Of a stretch of DNA of 64,000 bases, positions 28,069 to 38,416 are shown piece after piece. Source of the DNA: 34-65-8 sp964516135 (GTDB lineage: Bacteria > Pseudomonadota > Alphaproteobacteria > Sphingomonadales > Sphingomonadaceae); contig CAZEWN010000010.1 of NCBI GenBank assembly GCA_964516135.1, positions 1 to 64,000 of the forward strand, written 5' to 3'. The notes beneath the pieces were generated by a model. The model had not been told where the DNA came from and searched no databases. It saw nothing but the letters and a program-made list of their open reading frames with translations. The stretch's first letter is position 1; every line of letters begins with the position of its first letter. The position numbers and the translations under genes are program-made.

Positions 28069-28863
28069 ATGATATTGCTTTACGGCTTCGGCAACATGGC
28101 GGCCGCAATGCTCGACGGCTGGCTTGCCGCGGGCCGCTCGCCGGCCGATTTCGCGATCTACAACCCGCGCCCCAAGTCCGCGCCCGACGGCATGGTGGTC
28201 CACACCGAAGTGCCCCTCGGTCCGTTCGATACCGTGGTGCTCGGGGTAAAGCCGCAGAAGCTGGCAGAGGTTGCGCCGATGCTGCAACCGGCGATCGGTC
28301 CCGCGACGATGCTGGTCTCGATCCTTGCCGGGATCGAGCTGGCAAGCCTGGCGCGGATCTTTCCCCGGGCCGACGGTATCGTGCGACTGATGCCTAATCT
28401 GGCTGTCGCCTTGCGAAAATCGCCCAATGTGCTGGCCGGCCATGCACTGTCCGATGCGCGGCGCGCGCAGGCGACGCGGTTGGCGAGTGACCTGGGCAGC
28501 GCGCATTGGCTGCCCGACGAAACGCTGTTTGAACTGGTCACTGCGCTCGCCGGGTCGGGGCCAGGCTTCGTATTCCGCTTCATCGACGCGCTGGCCGCGG
28601 CCGCCACATCGCTAGGGCTGGAGGCCGCGCAGGCGGAACGGATCGCGGTCGAAATGGTGGAGGGTGCGGGCGCGCTGGCGGCGGCATCGCCGTATCCGCC
28701 GGCGGAGCTTGCCCGGCGCGTCGCCAGCCCTGGCGGAATGACGCAGCGCGGGCTCGACGTGCTGGACGCGGATGATGCGCTGCAATCGCTGCTGGCGGAA
28801 TGCCTGCGCGCAACCCGCGATCGCGGCGCGGAACTGGGCGCGGCAGCGCGGGAAAAGGGTTAA
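28069..28863 (+). CDS. proC: Pyrroline-5-carboxylate reductase
   Basis: 264 aa. The N-terminal GFGNMAAAMLDGW is a variant of the usual GxGNMxxA dinucleotide loop. LGVKPQKLAEV, the VRLMPNLAVAL segment and the C-terminal ASPGGMTQRGLDVL are family signatures. It reduces P5C to proline with NAD(P)H. The start at 28069 is set by the family N-terminus and a GAACGGGG site. proB lies in another operon 3.5 kb downstream. Confidence 0.93.
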   Translation: MILLYGFGNMAAAMLDGWLAAGRSPADFAIYNPRPKSAPDGMVVHTEVPLGPFDTVVLGVKPQKLAEVAPMLQPAIGPATMLVSILAGIELASLARIFPRADGIVRLMPNLAVALRKSPNVLAGHALSDARRAQATRLASDLGSAHWLPDETLFELVTALAGSGPGFVFRFIDALAAAATSLGLEAAQAERIAVEMVEGAGALAAASPYPPAELARRVASPGGMTQRGLDVLDADDALQSLLAECLRATRDRGAELGAAAREKG

Positions 28864-28977
28864 CGCGCGTCAACCGCCGCTGTCCGGTTTCGCTTGTAAA
28901 TATGTCTCATCGCCCCGATATTGCCCGGGATGCGGCCCCTATTCCGGTTGGCCGCGATTTGAGGAGCTTGGACCGCA

Positions 28978-29721
28978 ATGGCCAATTGGAACGAACCCCG
29001 CCCCACCCAGACGGGATTCGGGGCTGCACAGGGCGCATATGGCGACGTCCAGGCACGCACGACTTTCGATGCGGGCCTGCGCAAGCATATGCTGTCGATC
29101 TACAACTACATGACCTCGGGCGTGCTGCTCACGGGCATCGTCGCGATGCTGACGGCGAGCTCCGGCCTTGCCGCCAGCATGGTCGGCAGCCCGCTGATGT
29201 GGCTGGTGATCCTGTCACCCTTGGCCATCGTTTTCGCGATGAGCTTTGGCGCCAACAAGTTCAGCAAGACCACGCTCCAGGCGATGTTCTGGGGCTTTGC
29301 GACGCTGATGGGCCTGTCGCTGTCGACGATTTTCCTCGTCTACACCGGGGCGTCGATCGCCGTGACCTTCTTCGCAACAGCCGCCGCTTTCGCTGGTCTC
29401 AGCCTGTTTGGCTACACCACGAAGAAGGATCTGAGCGGCTTTGGAAGCTTTTTGATCATGGGCGTGGTCGGCCTGATCGTCGCCAGCGTGATCAACATCT
29501 TCCTGCAGTCGCCCGGCCTGATGTATGCCATCAGCTTCATCGGCGTGCTGATCTTCGCGGGTCTCACCGCCTATGACACGCAGCGCCTGAAAGAGCAGTA
29601 TCAGTACGTGCGCGGTACCGATTTCGCCGGCAAGGCGGTCGTGCTCGGTGCGCTGACGCTGTACCTGGACTTCATCAACATGTTCCAGTTCCTGCTCAGC
29701 TTCATGGGCAACCGCGAGTAA
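28978..29721 (+). CDS. Bax inhibitor-1/YccA family membrane protein
   Basis: 247 aa with seven predicted transmembrane helices from residue ~35. The C-terminal TAYDTQRLKEQY and DFINMFQFLLSF are conserved in the BI-1/YccA family. Members are implicated in calcium leak or modulation of membrane proteases, but the role in alphaproteobacteria is not settled. GAGGAGC lies 11 nt before the ATG. Ends in a strong terminator. Confidence 0.9.
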   Translation: MANWNEPRPTQTGFGAAQGAYGDVQARTTFDAGLRKHMLSIYNYMTSGVLLTGIVAMLTASSGLAASMVGSPLMWLVILSPLAIVFAMSFGANKFSKTTLQAMFWGFATLMGLSLSTIFLVYTGASIAVTFFATAAAFAGLSLFGYTTKKDLSGFGSFLIMGVVGLIVASVINIFLQSPGLMYAISFIGVLIFAGLTAYDTQRLKEQYQYVRGTDFAGKAVVLGALTLYLDFINMFQFLLSFMGNRE

Positions 29722-29761
29722 ACCGCGGCGCGGGTGATCGCACACAGGACTCGCTTCATCG

Positions 29762-29798
29762 TGCCCGGGGCGCCCAGCGCGCTCCGGGCATTTTCTTT
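29762..29798 (+). terminator. Strong rho-independent terminator
   Basis: A 12-bp stem (29762-29773 with 29779-29790, one G-U pair) closes a CCAGC loop and is followed by TTTTCTTT. It ends the Bax-inhibitor-like gene. Confidence 0.9.
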
Positions 29799-29886
29799 AT
29801 GCTTCCCACGCGTTAGGGGTCATCTTCAGGTAAGCGAAAGCATCGGCCGCGCATCTTCGCGCGGTGCTTGAGGAGGGCTTTGGCTG

Positions 29887-30750
29887 ATGGCCGACAATAA
29901 CAGGGTTAGTTTCAAGGGGCTGGTCATCGCAACCGGCCTTGCCGTACTCGTCGCCGGTTGTGCCACGCCGCCACCGCCTCCGCCGCCGCCGCCACCTCCG
30001 CCGCCCGTCAAGATCATCCCGCCGCGCCCCGTGCCGCCGGGGGGCGCGGTTGCCAACATGTTCGTACCTCCGCTTGGCGTCGACGGCATCCGGCGCACGG
30101 TCAACTACGGCCTGTCGACCGACCAGGCGATCTGGAACTTTCGCTCGGCCTTCAACGTCGCGGCGCTGAATTGCCTCGAGGCGCAATACGCCAGCATCCT
30201 GCCGGCCTATTCCAGCATGCTCGATAGACACCAGCGCAGGCTGCGGCGGACTAGCGATGCGGTTGTCGCGGCCTATCGCCAGCAGCACGGTGCCGCGGCG
30301 CACCGGGCGGCGTTCGACACCTATATGACGCAGGTCTACAACTATTTCGCGCTGCCCCCCGCTCACGACAGCTTCTGCGCGACCGCGCTGACGATCGCCA
30401 ATGAATCGCTGCTGGTCGAACCGGACCAGCTCGATACGTTCGCGGTGAGCGGGCTTAGCCGGTTCGAGGGCGTGTTCGAAGGGTTCTATCGCGCGCTAGA
30501 ACAGTATCGCACCGATGTCGCCGCCTGGGATGCGGAGTACGGACCGCCGCCCACGGTGTTTGCGCCGTCCACCGAACTCGTCGCCCTGCCACCACCCAGT
30601 GGTGCGCTGCCGCAAACGATCCAGGACGTCGATCCCGGGGCGTCCGCGGCGGACGGCGTGCCAGCGATCCAGTTGCCGCCTGCTGCTGCGTCACCCGCGG
30701 TGCAACCCATCCAACCGGGTTCCGGCATGGGCGAGGGAGCGCCGCGCTGA
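29887..30750 (+). CDS. Proline-rich hypothetical lipoprotein
   Basis: 287 aa. N-terminal hydrophobic segment with lipobox LVAGC (Cys about 22), immediately followed by thirteen consecutive prolines and a second PRPVPPGG segment. The middle has helical DRHQRRLRRTSDAVV and no domain I recognise. Predicted outer- or inner-membrane lipoprotein. The proline run may act as a spacer crossing the periplasmic face. Function unknown. Confidence 0.75.
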   Translation: MADNNRVSFKGLVIATGLAVLVAGCATPPPPPPPPPPPPPVKIIPPRPVPPGGAVANMFVPPLGVDGIRRTVNYGLSTDQAIWNFRSAFNVAALNCLEAQYASILPAYSSMLDRHQRRLRRTSDAVVAAYRQQHGAAAHRAAFDTYMTQVYNYFALPPAHDSFCATALTIANESLLVEPDQLDTFAVSGLSRFEGVFEGFYRALEQYRTDVAAWDAEYGPPPTVFAPSTELVALPPPSGALPQTIQDVDPGASAADGVPAIQLPPAAASPAVQPIQPGSGMGEGAPR

Positions 30751-30837
30751 GCGTCCGATTTGCCTTTGCTTGCGGCGCCGGTTTCGCTAAAGGCGCGCTC
30801 TTCGCGGAGGCCGATCCTCCGATGGCAAACCTGGAAC

Positions 30838-30913
<76 letters not shown>

Positions 30914-30995
30914 GGTTTTTGATGAAATCAGAAGCCTGGTTGTTATGATTGCGCGCGCGCAGCGGCGTGCGAAATCCTCGCTCACACGGTTTGCG

Positions 30996-31170
30996 GCCCG
31001 CGTCAATGCGGGCGGGCGGTCGCCCCTGCGGTCCCGATGGGACCGAACCGGGTCGAGCAAAACTTGCTCTGCATATCGGTGGAGCGCTAATCCGGTTGGC
31101 GATCAGCCAACCGCAAGGCCGAACGGCCGTCGCGCCATCTGGCGCGGAAGCCAAAGCCGCGCGGGCGGCT
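30996..31170 (+). repeat. Array of eight consecutive short hairpins before obgE
   Basis: Eight perfect inverted repeats follow one another with short gaps: stems start at 30996 (6 bp), 31014 (4), 31030 (6), 31055 (6), 31093 (8), 31117 (4), 31131 (6) and 31155 (6), with loops of 3 to 6 nt. The element fills most of the tRNA-Ala to obgE gap and ends 25 bp before the obgE ATG. No protein is supported there. It could be a structured leader RNA or a mobile palindromic element. Confidence 0.7.
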
Positions 31171-31195
31171 GTCGGCGTTTGAGGCGAAATAGAAA

Positions 31196-32257
31196 ATGCA
31201 CTTTCTCGATCAAGCCAAGATATACCTGAAGTCCGGCGCGGGCGGGCCGGGCGCGGTGTCCTTCCGGCGCGAGAAATACGTCGAGTATGGCGGCCCGGAT
31301 GGCGGCAACGGGGGCAAGGGCGGCGATGTCGTGTTCGTCGCCGTGCCGGGCCTCAACACCCTGATCGACTTCCGCTATACCCAGCACTTCAAGGCGCTGC
31401 GCGGCGGGCATGGGATGGGCAAGGACCGGACCGGCGCATCCGCGCCCGATCTCGTGATTGAAGTGCCGGTTGGCACGCAGATCTTGACGGAAGACAGGGA
31501 GGATGTGCTCGCCGATTTCACCGAGGTCGGCCAGCGTGTCGTCCTGCTGGAAGGCGGCATGGGTGGGCGTGGCAACGCCAGCTACAAGACCAGCACCAAC
31601 CGCGCCCCGCGTCAGCACCAGCAAGGCATCCCGGCGCAAGAGATGTGGGTCTGGCTGCGCTTGAAGCTGCTCGCCGATGTTGGCCTGCTGGGCATGCCGA
31701 ACGCGGGCAAATCGACCTTCATCAACCAGGTTTCCAACGCGCAGGCCAAGGTTGGCGCCTATGCCTTCACCACGCTGGTGCCCAAGTTGGGCGTGGTCCG
31801 GCATCGCAACCGCGAGTTCGTGCTCGCCGACATTCCTGGCCTGATCGAGGGAGCGGCGGATGGAGCGGGCATTGGCGACCGGTTCCTGGGCCATATCGAG
31901 CGGTGCCGCGTACTGATTCATCTAGTCGACATCTCCAGCCCCGATCCGGCCGGCGCGATGCGGATCGTGGAGGAAGAACTGGCCGCCTATGGCGAAGGGC
32001 TGGCCGACAAGCCGCAGCTGGTGGCGTTGAACAAGATCGACCTTGCCGATGCCGAACTGGTGGAAGGGTTCGCGGCGGAACTTCGCGCGGCGGGCGCGGC
32101 GGAAGTGTTCGGCGTGTCGGGTGCCACCGGGGCCGGGGTCGAGCGGCTGCTTGACGCGGTGTTACCCTATCTGCCCGACCGCACCGCGACCGAAACGAAG
32201 GGCGGCGAGGTAGAGGATGTGCCCGAGGATGGCACGGGCGAATGGTCGCCGCTCTGA
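31196..32257 (+). CDS. obgE: Obg GTPase ObgE/CgtA
   Basis: 353 aa. The N-terminal Obg glycine-rich domain (about 1-158, GGPDGGNGGKGGDV) is followed by a GTPase domain: G1 GMPNAGKSTF, G3 DIPGLIEGA, G4 NKID. Obg binds the 50S subunit and links ribosome maturation to cell cycle. The C-terminus is short and acidic. rplU/rpmA, often adjacent, are absent here; the upstream region is the hairpin array. Confidence 0.96.
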   Translation: MHFLDQAKIYLKSGAGGPGAVSFRREKYVEYGGPDGGNGGKGGDVVFVAVPGLNTLIDFRYTQHFKALRGGHGMGKDRTGASAPDLVIEVPVGTQILTEDREDVLADFTEVGQRVVLLEGGMGGRGNASYKTSTNRAPRQHQQGIPAQEMWVWLRLKLLADVGLLGMPNAGKSTFINQVSNAQAKVGAYAFTTLVPKLGVVRHRNREFVLADIPGLIEGAADGAGIGDRFLGHIERCRVLIHLVDISSPDPAGAMRIVEEELAAYGEGLADKPQLVALNKIDLADAELVEGFAAELRAAGAAEVFGVSGATGAGVERLLDAVLPYLPDRTATETKGGEVEDVPEDGTGEWSPL

Positions 32258-32297
32258 CAATCATGTTCAGTCGGCTCCCGGAGGTAAATGGCGCGCG

Positions 32298-32317
32298 ATC
32301 CCAGCTTTCGCTGGGAT
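32298..32317. repeat. REP-like palindrome (ATCCCAGC stem)
   Basis: ATCCCAGC (32298-32305) and GCTGGGAT (32310-32317) form a perfect 8-bp stem with a TTTC loop between obgE and proB. This unit is a familiar dispersed intergenic repeat in many alphaproteobacteria. Confidence 0.75.
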
Positions 32318-32344
32318 GACGGATTGGGTAGGGGCGATGCGCTC

Positions 32345-33466
32345 ATGAACCTTGCGAACCTGTCCGACGTCAAAACCGCGCGCCGCCTCGTGATCAAGGT
32401 CGGATCGTCGCTGCTGGTCGCGCGTGGCGTGGCTCGCGCGGGATGGCTCGCCTCGCTGGCGGGCGATATCGCCGCGCTGAAAGCTGCGGGTCCGCAAGTG
32501 ATCGTCGTCAGTTCGGGTGCGATCGCGCTGGGCGCCGCGAAGCTGGGCATGGCGCGTGGCGGGCGCGGCAGCCTGGCCGATGCACAGGCGGCGGCATCGG
32601 TTGGCCAGGTCGAGTTGGCGCGGCTGTGGTCGCAGTCGTTGGGGGCGCATGGGATTGTCGCGGCACAGATGCTGGTGACCATCGGCGACCTTGAGGAACG
32701 GCGGCGCTATCTCAACGCGTCGGCTACGCTTGAACGGCTGCTGGAGGCGGGCGCGGTGCCGGTGCTCAATGAAAACGACAGCGTCGCCACCGAGGAAATC
32801 CGGTTCGGCGACAACGACCGCCTGGCGGCGCGCGTGGCGCAGGCCGCGGGCGCGGATGCGGTGCTGCTGCTGAGCGACGTGGACGGCCTTTACGATCGCG
32901 ATCCGCGCGCCGAAGGCGCCATGCTGGTACCCCGGGTCGAGGGAATCACGCCAGCCATCACGGCGATGGCCAACGGTAAGAGTTCGTCCGGCCTCGGATC
33001 GGGCGGCATGGCGTCGAAGCTGCAGGCCGCCGAAATCGCCGAACGCGCCGGCATCGCGCTGGCGATAATGAACGGCACGCACGAAAAGCCCATCACGAAT
33101 GCGATCGCTTCCGGAACCGGCACGATATTCGTGCCCCAGCGGCGTGACGGCGCGCGCAAGGCCTGGCTCGGCGGACGGCTGGCCCCGGCGGGCGTGTTGA
33201 CGGTCGATGCCGGTTGCGCCGCCGCGCTGCTGAACGGCGCCAGCCTGCTTGCCGCCGGGTTGACCGAGGTTGATGGCACGTTCCGGCGCGGCGACCTTGT
33301 GACCATTCACGGTCCCGGCGGCGAACGGCTGGCGCAGGGGCTGGTCGAATATTCAGCGGACGAATGCCGCGCAATCCGCGGGCTCAAGGGCGCGGCGCAG
33401 GGGGATCGGCTTGGCTATGCCCCGCGCGCGGCGGTGATCCATCGCGACCATCTGGTCCTGCTGTGA
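32345..33466 (+). CDS. proB: Glutamate 5-kinase
   Basis: 373 aa. Amino-acid kinase domain with VIKVGSSLLV at the N-terminus, VSSGAIALGAAKL, NENDSVATEEIRFGDND, and GLGSGGMASKLQAA; a PUA domain occupies the last ~90 residues. It phosphorylates glutamate in proline biosynthesis. ATG at 32345 is preferred over 32288, which would translate the REP-like palindrome. The stop overlaps the next gene. Confidence 0.96.
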   Translation: MNLANLSDVKTARRLVIKVGSSLLVARGVARAGWLASLAGDIAALKAAGPQVIVVSSGAIALGAAKLGMARGGRGSLADAQAAASVGQVELARLWSQSLGAHGIVAAQMLVTIGDLEERRRYLNASATLERLLEAGAVPVLNENDSVATEEIRFGDNDRLAARVAQAAGADAVLLLSDVDGLYDRDPRAEGAMLVPRVEGITPAITAMANGKSSSGLGSGGMASKLQAAEIAERAGIALAIMNGTHEKPITNAIASGTGTIFVPQRRDGARKAWLGGRLAPAGVLTVDAGCAAALLNGASLLAAGLTEVDGTFRRGDLVTIHGPGGERLAQGLVEYSADECRAIRGLKGAAQGDRLGYAPRAAVIHRDHLVLL

Positions 33467-34377
33467 CGATCGCCATCACCGGTGGAACCGGCTTCGTCGG
33501 GCAGGCGCTCGTCGAAACCCTCTCGCGGCGCAAGGTGCCACTACGCGCGCTGGCGCGGGGAACGCCGCCGTCCTCCGCTCCGGGGGTCGAATGGATCCGC
33601 GGTACGCTTGAGGATCGGGCCGCACTGGCGCGTCTCGTCAAGGGCGCGGAGGCCGTGATCCATGTCGCCGGGCTGACCAGCGCACCCGATCCCTGCGCGT
33701 TCGAAACCGCCAATGTCGCGGGCACGTTGGCACTGGTCGAGGCGGCGAAGAATGCGGGCATTCCGCGATTCGTGTTCGTGTCGTCGCTCGCCGCGCGCGA
33801 ACCGGAACTATCGGCCTATGGCGCGTCCAAGGCAAAGGCAGAGCGGATCGTCGCCGCGAGCGCGCTTGACTGGACCATCGTCCGTCCACCGGCCGTCTAT
33901 GGACCGCGCGACCGCGAGATGCTGGAACTGTTCAAGGCCGCGCGCCTGGGCGTGATCCCGATGCCGCCGCCGGGCCGTGCGTCGATGATCCATGTCGATG
34001 ATCTGGCCGATCTGCTCGCCGCGCTGATCCCGGGCGGGGAAAGCGTGAGCCATCGGATATTCGAACCCGACGACGGGCACCCCGGTGGATGGAGCCATCG
34101 GGACATGGCGCGGACAATCGGCTGGGCGGTGGGGCGTCGCCCCTGGGTGCCGCATCTGTCGCCCGCGATGCTGATGCGACTGTCGCGGCTGGAACGCGCC
34201 TTGCGGGGCAACAAAGCGAAGCTGACGCCGGACCGGGTCGGGTACATGAGCCATCCGGATTGGGTATCCGACCGCGCTCGCCATGTGCCGACAGAGCTGT
34301 GGCGGCCACGCATCGCGACGCGCGAGGGGCTGAAGGCGACGGCGCGCTGGTATCGCGAACAGGGCTGGATGAAGTAG
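33463..34377 (+). CDS. NAD(P)-dependent epimerase/dehydratase family protein
   Basis: 304 aa extended SDR-like protein starting at GTG 33463 (GTGA overlap with proB). N-terminal TGGTGFVGQALV binds the dinucleotide; YGASKAKAE matches the YxxxK catalytic motif, and VRPPAVYGPRDREM follows. The C-terminal extension is typical of complex I-like NDUFA9/atypical SDRs. The substrate is unknown. Confidence 0.88.
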   Translation: MTIAITGGTGFVGQALVETLSRRKVPLRALARGTPPSSAPGVEWIRGTLEDRAALARLVKGAEAVIHVAGLTSAPDPCAFETANVAGTLALVEAAKNAGIPRFVFVSSLAAREPELSAYGASKAKAERIVAASALDWTIVRPPAVYGPRDREMLELFKAARLGVIPMPPPGRASMIHVDDLADLLAALIPGGESVSHRIFEPDDGHPGGWSHRDMARTIGWAVGRRPWVPHLSPAMLMRLSRLERALRGNKAKLTPDRVGYMSHPDWVSDRARHVPTELWRPRIATREGLKATARWYREQGWMK

Positions 34378-34407
34378 GCGCTGCCCCGGTTGCGGCGCGC
34401 GCGCAGG

Positions 34408-35193
34408 TCAGAACGCCGGATCGTATCCCGGCGGCAGTTCGCCATCGGGGCCGAGCGGCACGTGGATGCCGCATTCGGTCTTGTCCCACCCCTTCCATCG
34501 GCCGGAACGCGGATCTTCGCCCGGCGCGACTTTGTTGGTGCACGGCGAACAGCCGATTGAGGGGTAGCCCTGCTCGACGAGCGGATGACGTGGCAAGTCG
34601 TGCGCTTCGAACCAGGCGTCGATTTGATGCGCGTCCCAGTCGATCAGGGGATTGATCTTGAGCCTGCCCTGGGCATCGGAAGTGTCGATTTCAAACCTGG
34701 GCAGGTTGGCGCGTGTTGCGGACTGGAACGCCTTGCGCCCGGTGAAGGTCGCGTCGAACGCCGCAAGCGCTCTGGCCAGCGGCTTGACCTTGCGGATTTC
34801 ACAGCAACCATCGGGGTCGTAGGACCACCGCAGGCCGCTCTCGTCACGGATTTCCAGTTCGCCCAGGTCGGGATAGAGGTTGACGAGGTTGGTCAGCCCC
34901 AGACGCGCGGCGAGTTCATCGCGATAGGCGAGCGTTTCGGGAAAGTGCTTGCCGGTTTCGAGGAACAGCACGGGGATCGACGGATCGACCTCGGCAATCA
35001 GGTGGAGCAGCACCGCGCTTTCCGCGCCAAAGCTGGAAACGGCGGCTAGGTCACCAACGATGCCATCTTCGATCACCGCGCGCAGCATCTCGCGGGTATC
35101 TGCGCCGCGAAACATGCGGTTGAGGCGGATCGCGTCGGCCTCGCTGTAGCGCGGGCCGGTGTCGATCCGGTCGATCGCGCGTAGTTCATTCAT
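34408..35193 (-). CDS. cysH: APS/PAPS reductase CysH, [4Fe-4S] type
   Basis: 261 aa. It carries VSSFGAESAVLLHL (PP-loop-like nucleotide site), a paired-Cys motif GCCEIRK, and a C-terminal GCSPCTN with ECGIH. The CC...CxxC pattern marks the Fe-S-containing class that prefers adenylyl sulfate. It gives sulfite for CysI. Last gene of the cobA-DUF2849-cysI-DUF934-cysH operon; overlaps DUF934 by 8 nt. Convergent with the upstream epimerase gene. Confidence 0.94.
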   Translation of the reverse strand: MNELRAIDRIDTGPRYSEADAIRLNRMFRGADTREMLRAVIEDGIVGDLAAVSSFGAESAVLLHLIAEVDPSIPVLFLETGKHFPETLAYRDELAARLGLTNLVNLYPDLGELEIRDESGLRWSYDPDGCCEIRKVKPLARALAAFDATFTGRKAFQSATRANLPRFEIDTSDAQGRLKINPLIDWDAHQIDAWFEAHDLPRHPLVEQGYPSIGCSPCTNKVAPGEDPRSGRWKGWDKTECGIHVPLGPDGELPPGYDPAF

Positions 35194-35630
35194 GGCGCAG
35201 TCGCCAGATCGGCGCGCGCGCGTCGGCGGCGGTCTGGTAGACCTGCGGCCAGCGCGCCAGTGCCGCCTCGACATCGCCTTCGTCCAGCCGCGCATCGGGG
35301 GCAAAGGCATCGAAGCCGCAGCGACGCAGGTAGGCGATCTGGTCGACCAGCACCTCGCCGACCGCGCGCAGTTCGCCCGTATAGCCCGCCTCGCGCAGCA
35401 CGCGGGCCGAGGAATAGCCACGCCCGTCACCGAAGGCCGGGAAATTGACCTCTACCAGCGCGATGCGTTCGAGGTGCGGGATCAATGCACGTGCATCGTC
35501 GCCCGGCTCGATCCGCACGGCGGCTGCGTTGGACTGTTCAACGAACGAATCCACCGTCACGGCGGCGTGATCGACCGGTTCGTCGTCGCGGAAGCGGAAC
35601 TGGACCTCGTCCGGGCTCGATCCGATTACA

Positions 35631-35638
<8 letters not shown>
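35186..35638 (-). CDS. DUF934 family protein
   Basis: 150 aa. DUF934 proteins regularly sit between cysI and cysH in alphaproteobacteria; conserved parts are FPAFGDGRGYSSARVLRE and VLVDQIAYLRRCGFDAF. Role in sulfite reduction is inferred from context only. A GGAGGC ribosome site lies 5 nt before the ATG. 8-nt overlaps with both neighbours show tight translational coupling. Confidence 0.93.
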
Positions 35639-37265
<1,627 letters not shown>

Positions 37266-37266
37266 C

Positions 37267-37563
37267 TCAGATCACCCACTGGCCGACGTGGGGGTCGGCG
37301 GGCTTGAGGGTCAGGTCGGGGCGAACGGTCGGGCCGATCGCGCGGACGCGCTCCTTGATGTGCGCGGGGCGTATGCCGCGTTCGTCGCGGGTCGCCTCGA
37401 CCGCGTAGGGCACGTTGACGCGGCGCGCGGCATCCTCGCGCCGGGCGATCTCGTCGGCCCGCTCGCCCACATCGACCGCATCATCGACATGGAGCGACCA
37501 GTCGTGGCCGGTCCACCAGACCACCGCGCCGCTCTTGAGGTCGTTGCCGGTAAGGATGATCAT
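37267..37563 (-). CDS. DUF2849 family protein
   Basis: 98 aa. DUF2849 proteins occur between the siroheme methyltransferase gene and cysI in alphaproteobacteria, as here. Key parts are LKSGAVVWWTGHDW and PYAVEATRDERGIRPAHIKE. The likely role is sulfite-reductase function, not shown experimentally to my knowledge. ATGA overlap with cobA, 1-bp gap to cysI. Confidence 0.92.
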   Translation of the reverse strand: MIILTGNDLKSGAVVWWTGHDWSLHVDDAVDVGERADEIARREDAARRVNVPYAVEATRDERGIRPAHIKERVRAIGPTVRPDLTLKPADPHVGQWVI

Positions 37564-38318
37564 CGCGCCGCCTCCCGTGCAAGGGTGGCCAGCGCAATGT
37601 TGTCGCGCGCCGTCACTTCGCCGATCACGATCAACGCGGGGCTGACCACCCGTTCGCGCGCGACCAGTTCGGGCAGACCCGCGAGCAGACCGCGCAGCAC
37701 GCGCATGTCGGGGCGCGCGCCGTTTTCGATCACCGCCACGGGCATGTCTGGGGCGAGGCCGTCCGCCATCAGCTTGTCCGCGATCTGCGGCGCAGTGGTG
37801 ACGCCCATGTAGATCACCAGCGTGCGGCCTTTGCCCGCGAGGCCAGCCCAGTCTTGCTCGGCCAGGCCCTTGCACTGCCCAGCGACGAAGCTGACGATGC
37901 TTGAGGCATCGCGGTGGGTCAGCGCAATCTGCGCAGCGGCGGCGGCACCGTTGGCGGCGCTCACGCCGGGGACCACCTCGACCGGCACACCGGCGGCGCG
38001 GCAGGCCTCTGCTTCCTCGCCGCCGCGCCCGAAGATGAAGGGGTCGCCGCCCTTGAGGCGCACCACATTGCGCCCTGCCAGCGCCTCGCGCACAAGCAGC
38101 GCGTTGATCGCGTCCTGCGCCAGCGTGTGGCGCGCGCGGCTCTTGGCGACCGAGATCAGTTCGGCATCGGGGCGGGCGAGCGCCAGCACGGCGCGGTCGA
38201 CCAGCCCGTCATGGACGATGATCGCGGCGCGCTCGATCAGCCGCGCGGCGCGCAGCGTCAGCAGGTCCGGGTCGCCCGGACCCGCGCCGACGAGAAAGAC
38301 AGTGCCGGGTTGTTCCAT
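37560..38318 (-). CDS. cobA: Uroporphyrinogen-III C-methyltransferase
   Basis: 252 aa SUMT, the S-adenosylmethionine enzyme that starts siroheme/cobalamin synthesis. Motifs: VGAGPGDPDLLTL at the N-terminus, GGDPFIFGRGGEE, and VVPGVSAANGAAA. Fused CysG dehydrogenase/chelatase is not present. First gene of the sulfite reductase operon, providing siroheme for CysI. A MEQPG start is used because the family begins there. Confidence 0.93.
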   Translation of the reverse strand: MEQPGTVFLVGAGPGDPDLLTLRAARLIERAAIIVHDGLVDRAVLALARPDAELISVAKSRARHTLAQDAINALLVREALAGRNVVRLKGGDPFIFGRGGEEAEACRAAGVPVEVVPGVSAANGAAAAAQIALTHRDASSIVSFVAGQCKGLAEQDWAGLAGKGRTLVIYMGVTTAPQIADKLMADGLAPDMPVAVIENGARPDMRVLRGLLAGLPELVARERVVSPALIVIGEVTARDNIALATLAREAAR

Positions 38319-38416
38319 GCGGGCCAGATGCGCCCACCCCTGCGCGCTCGCCAGCCACAATGCTTGTCAGATCGGGTAGGAAAGTTTTTGAAATCGCGGC
38401 TACCCGCGCGGCAAGC

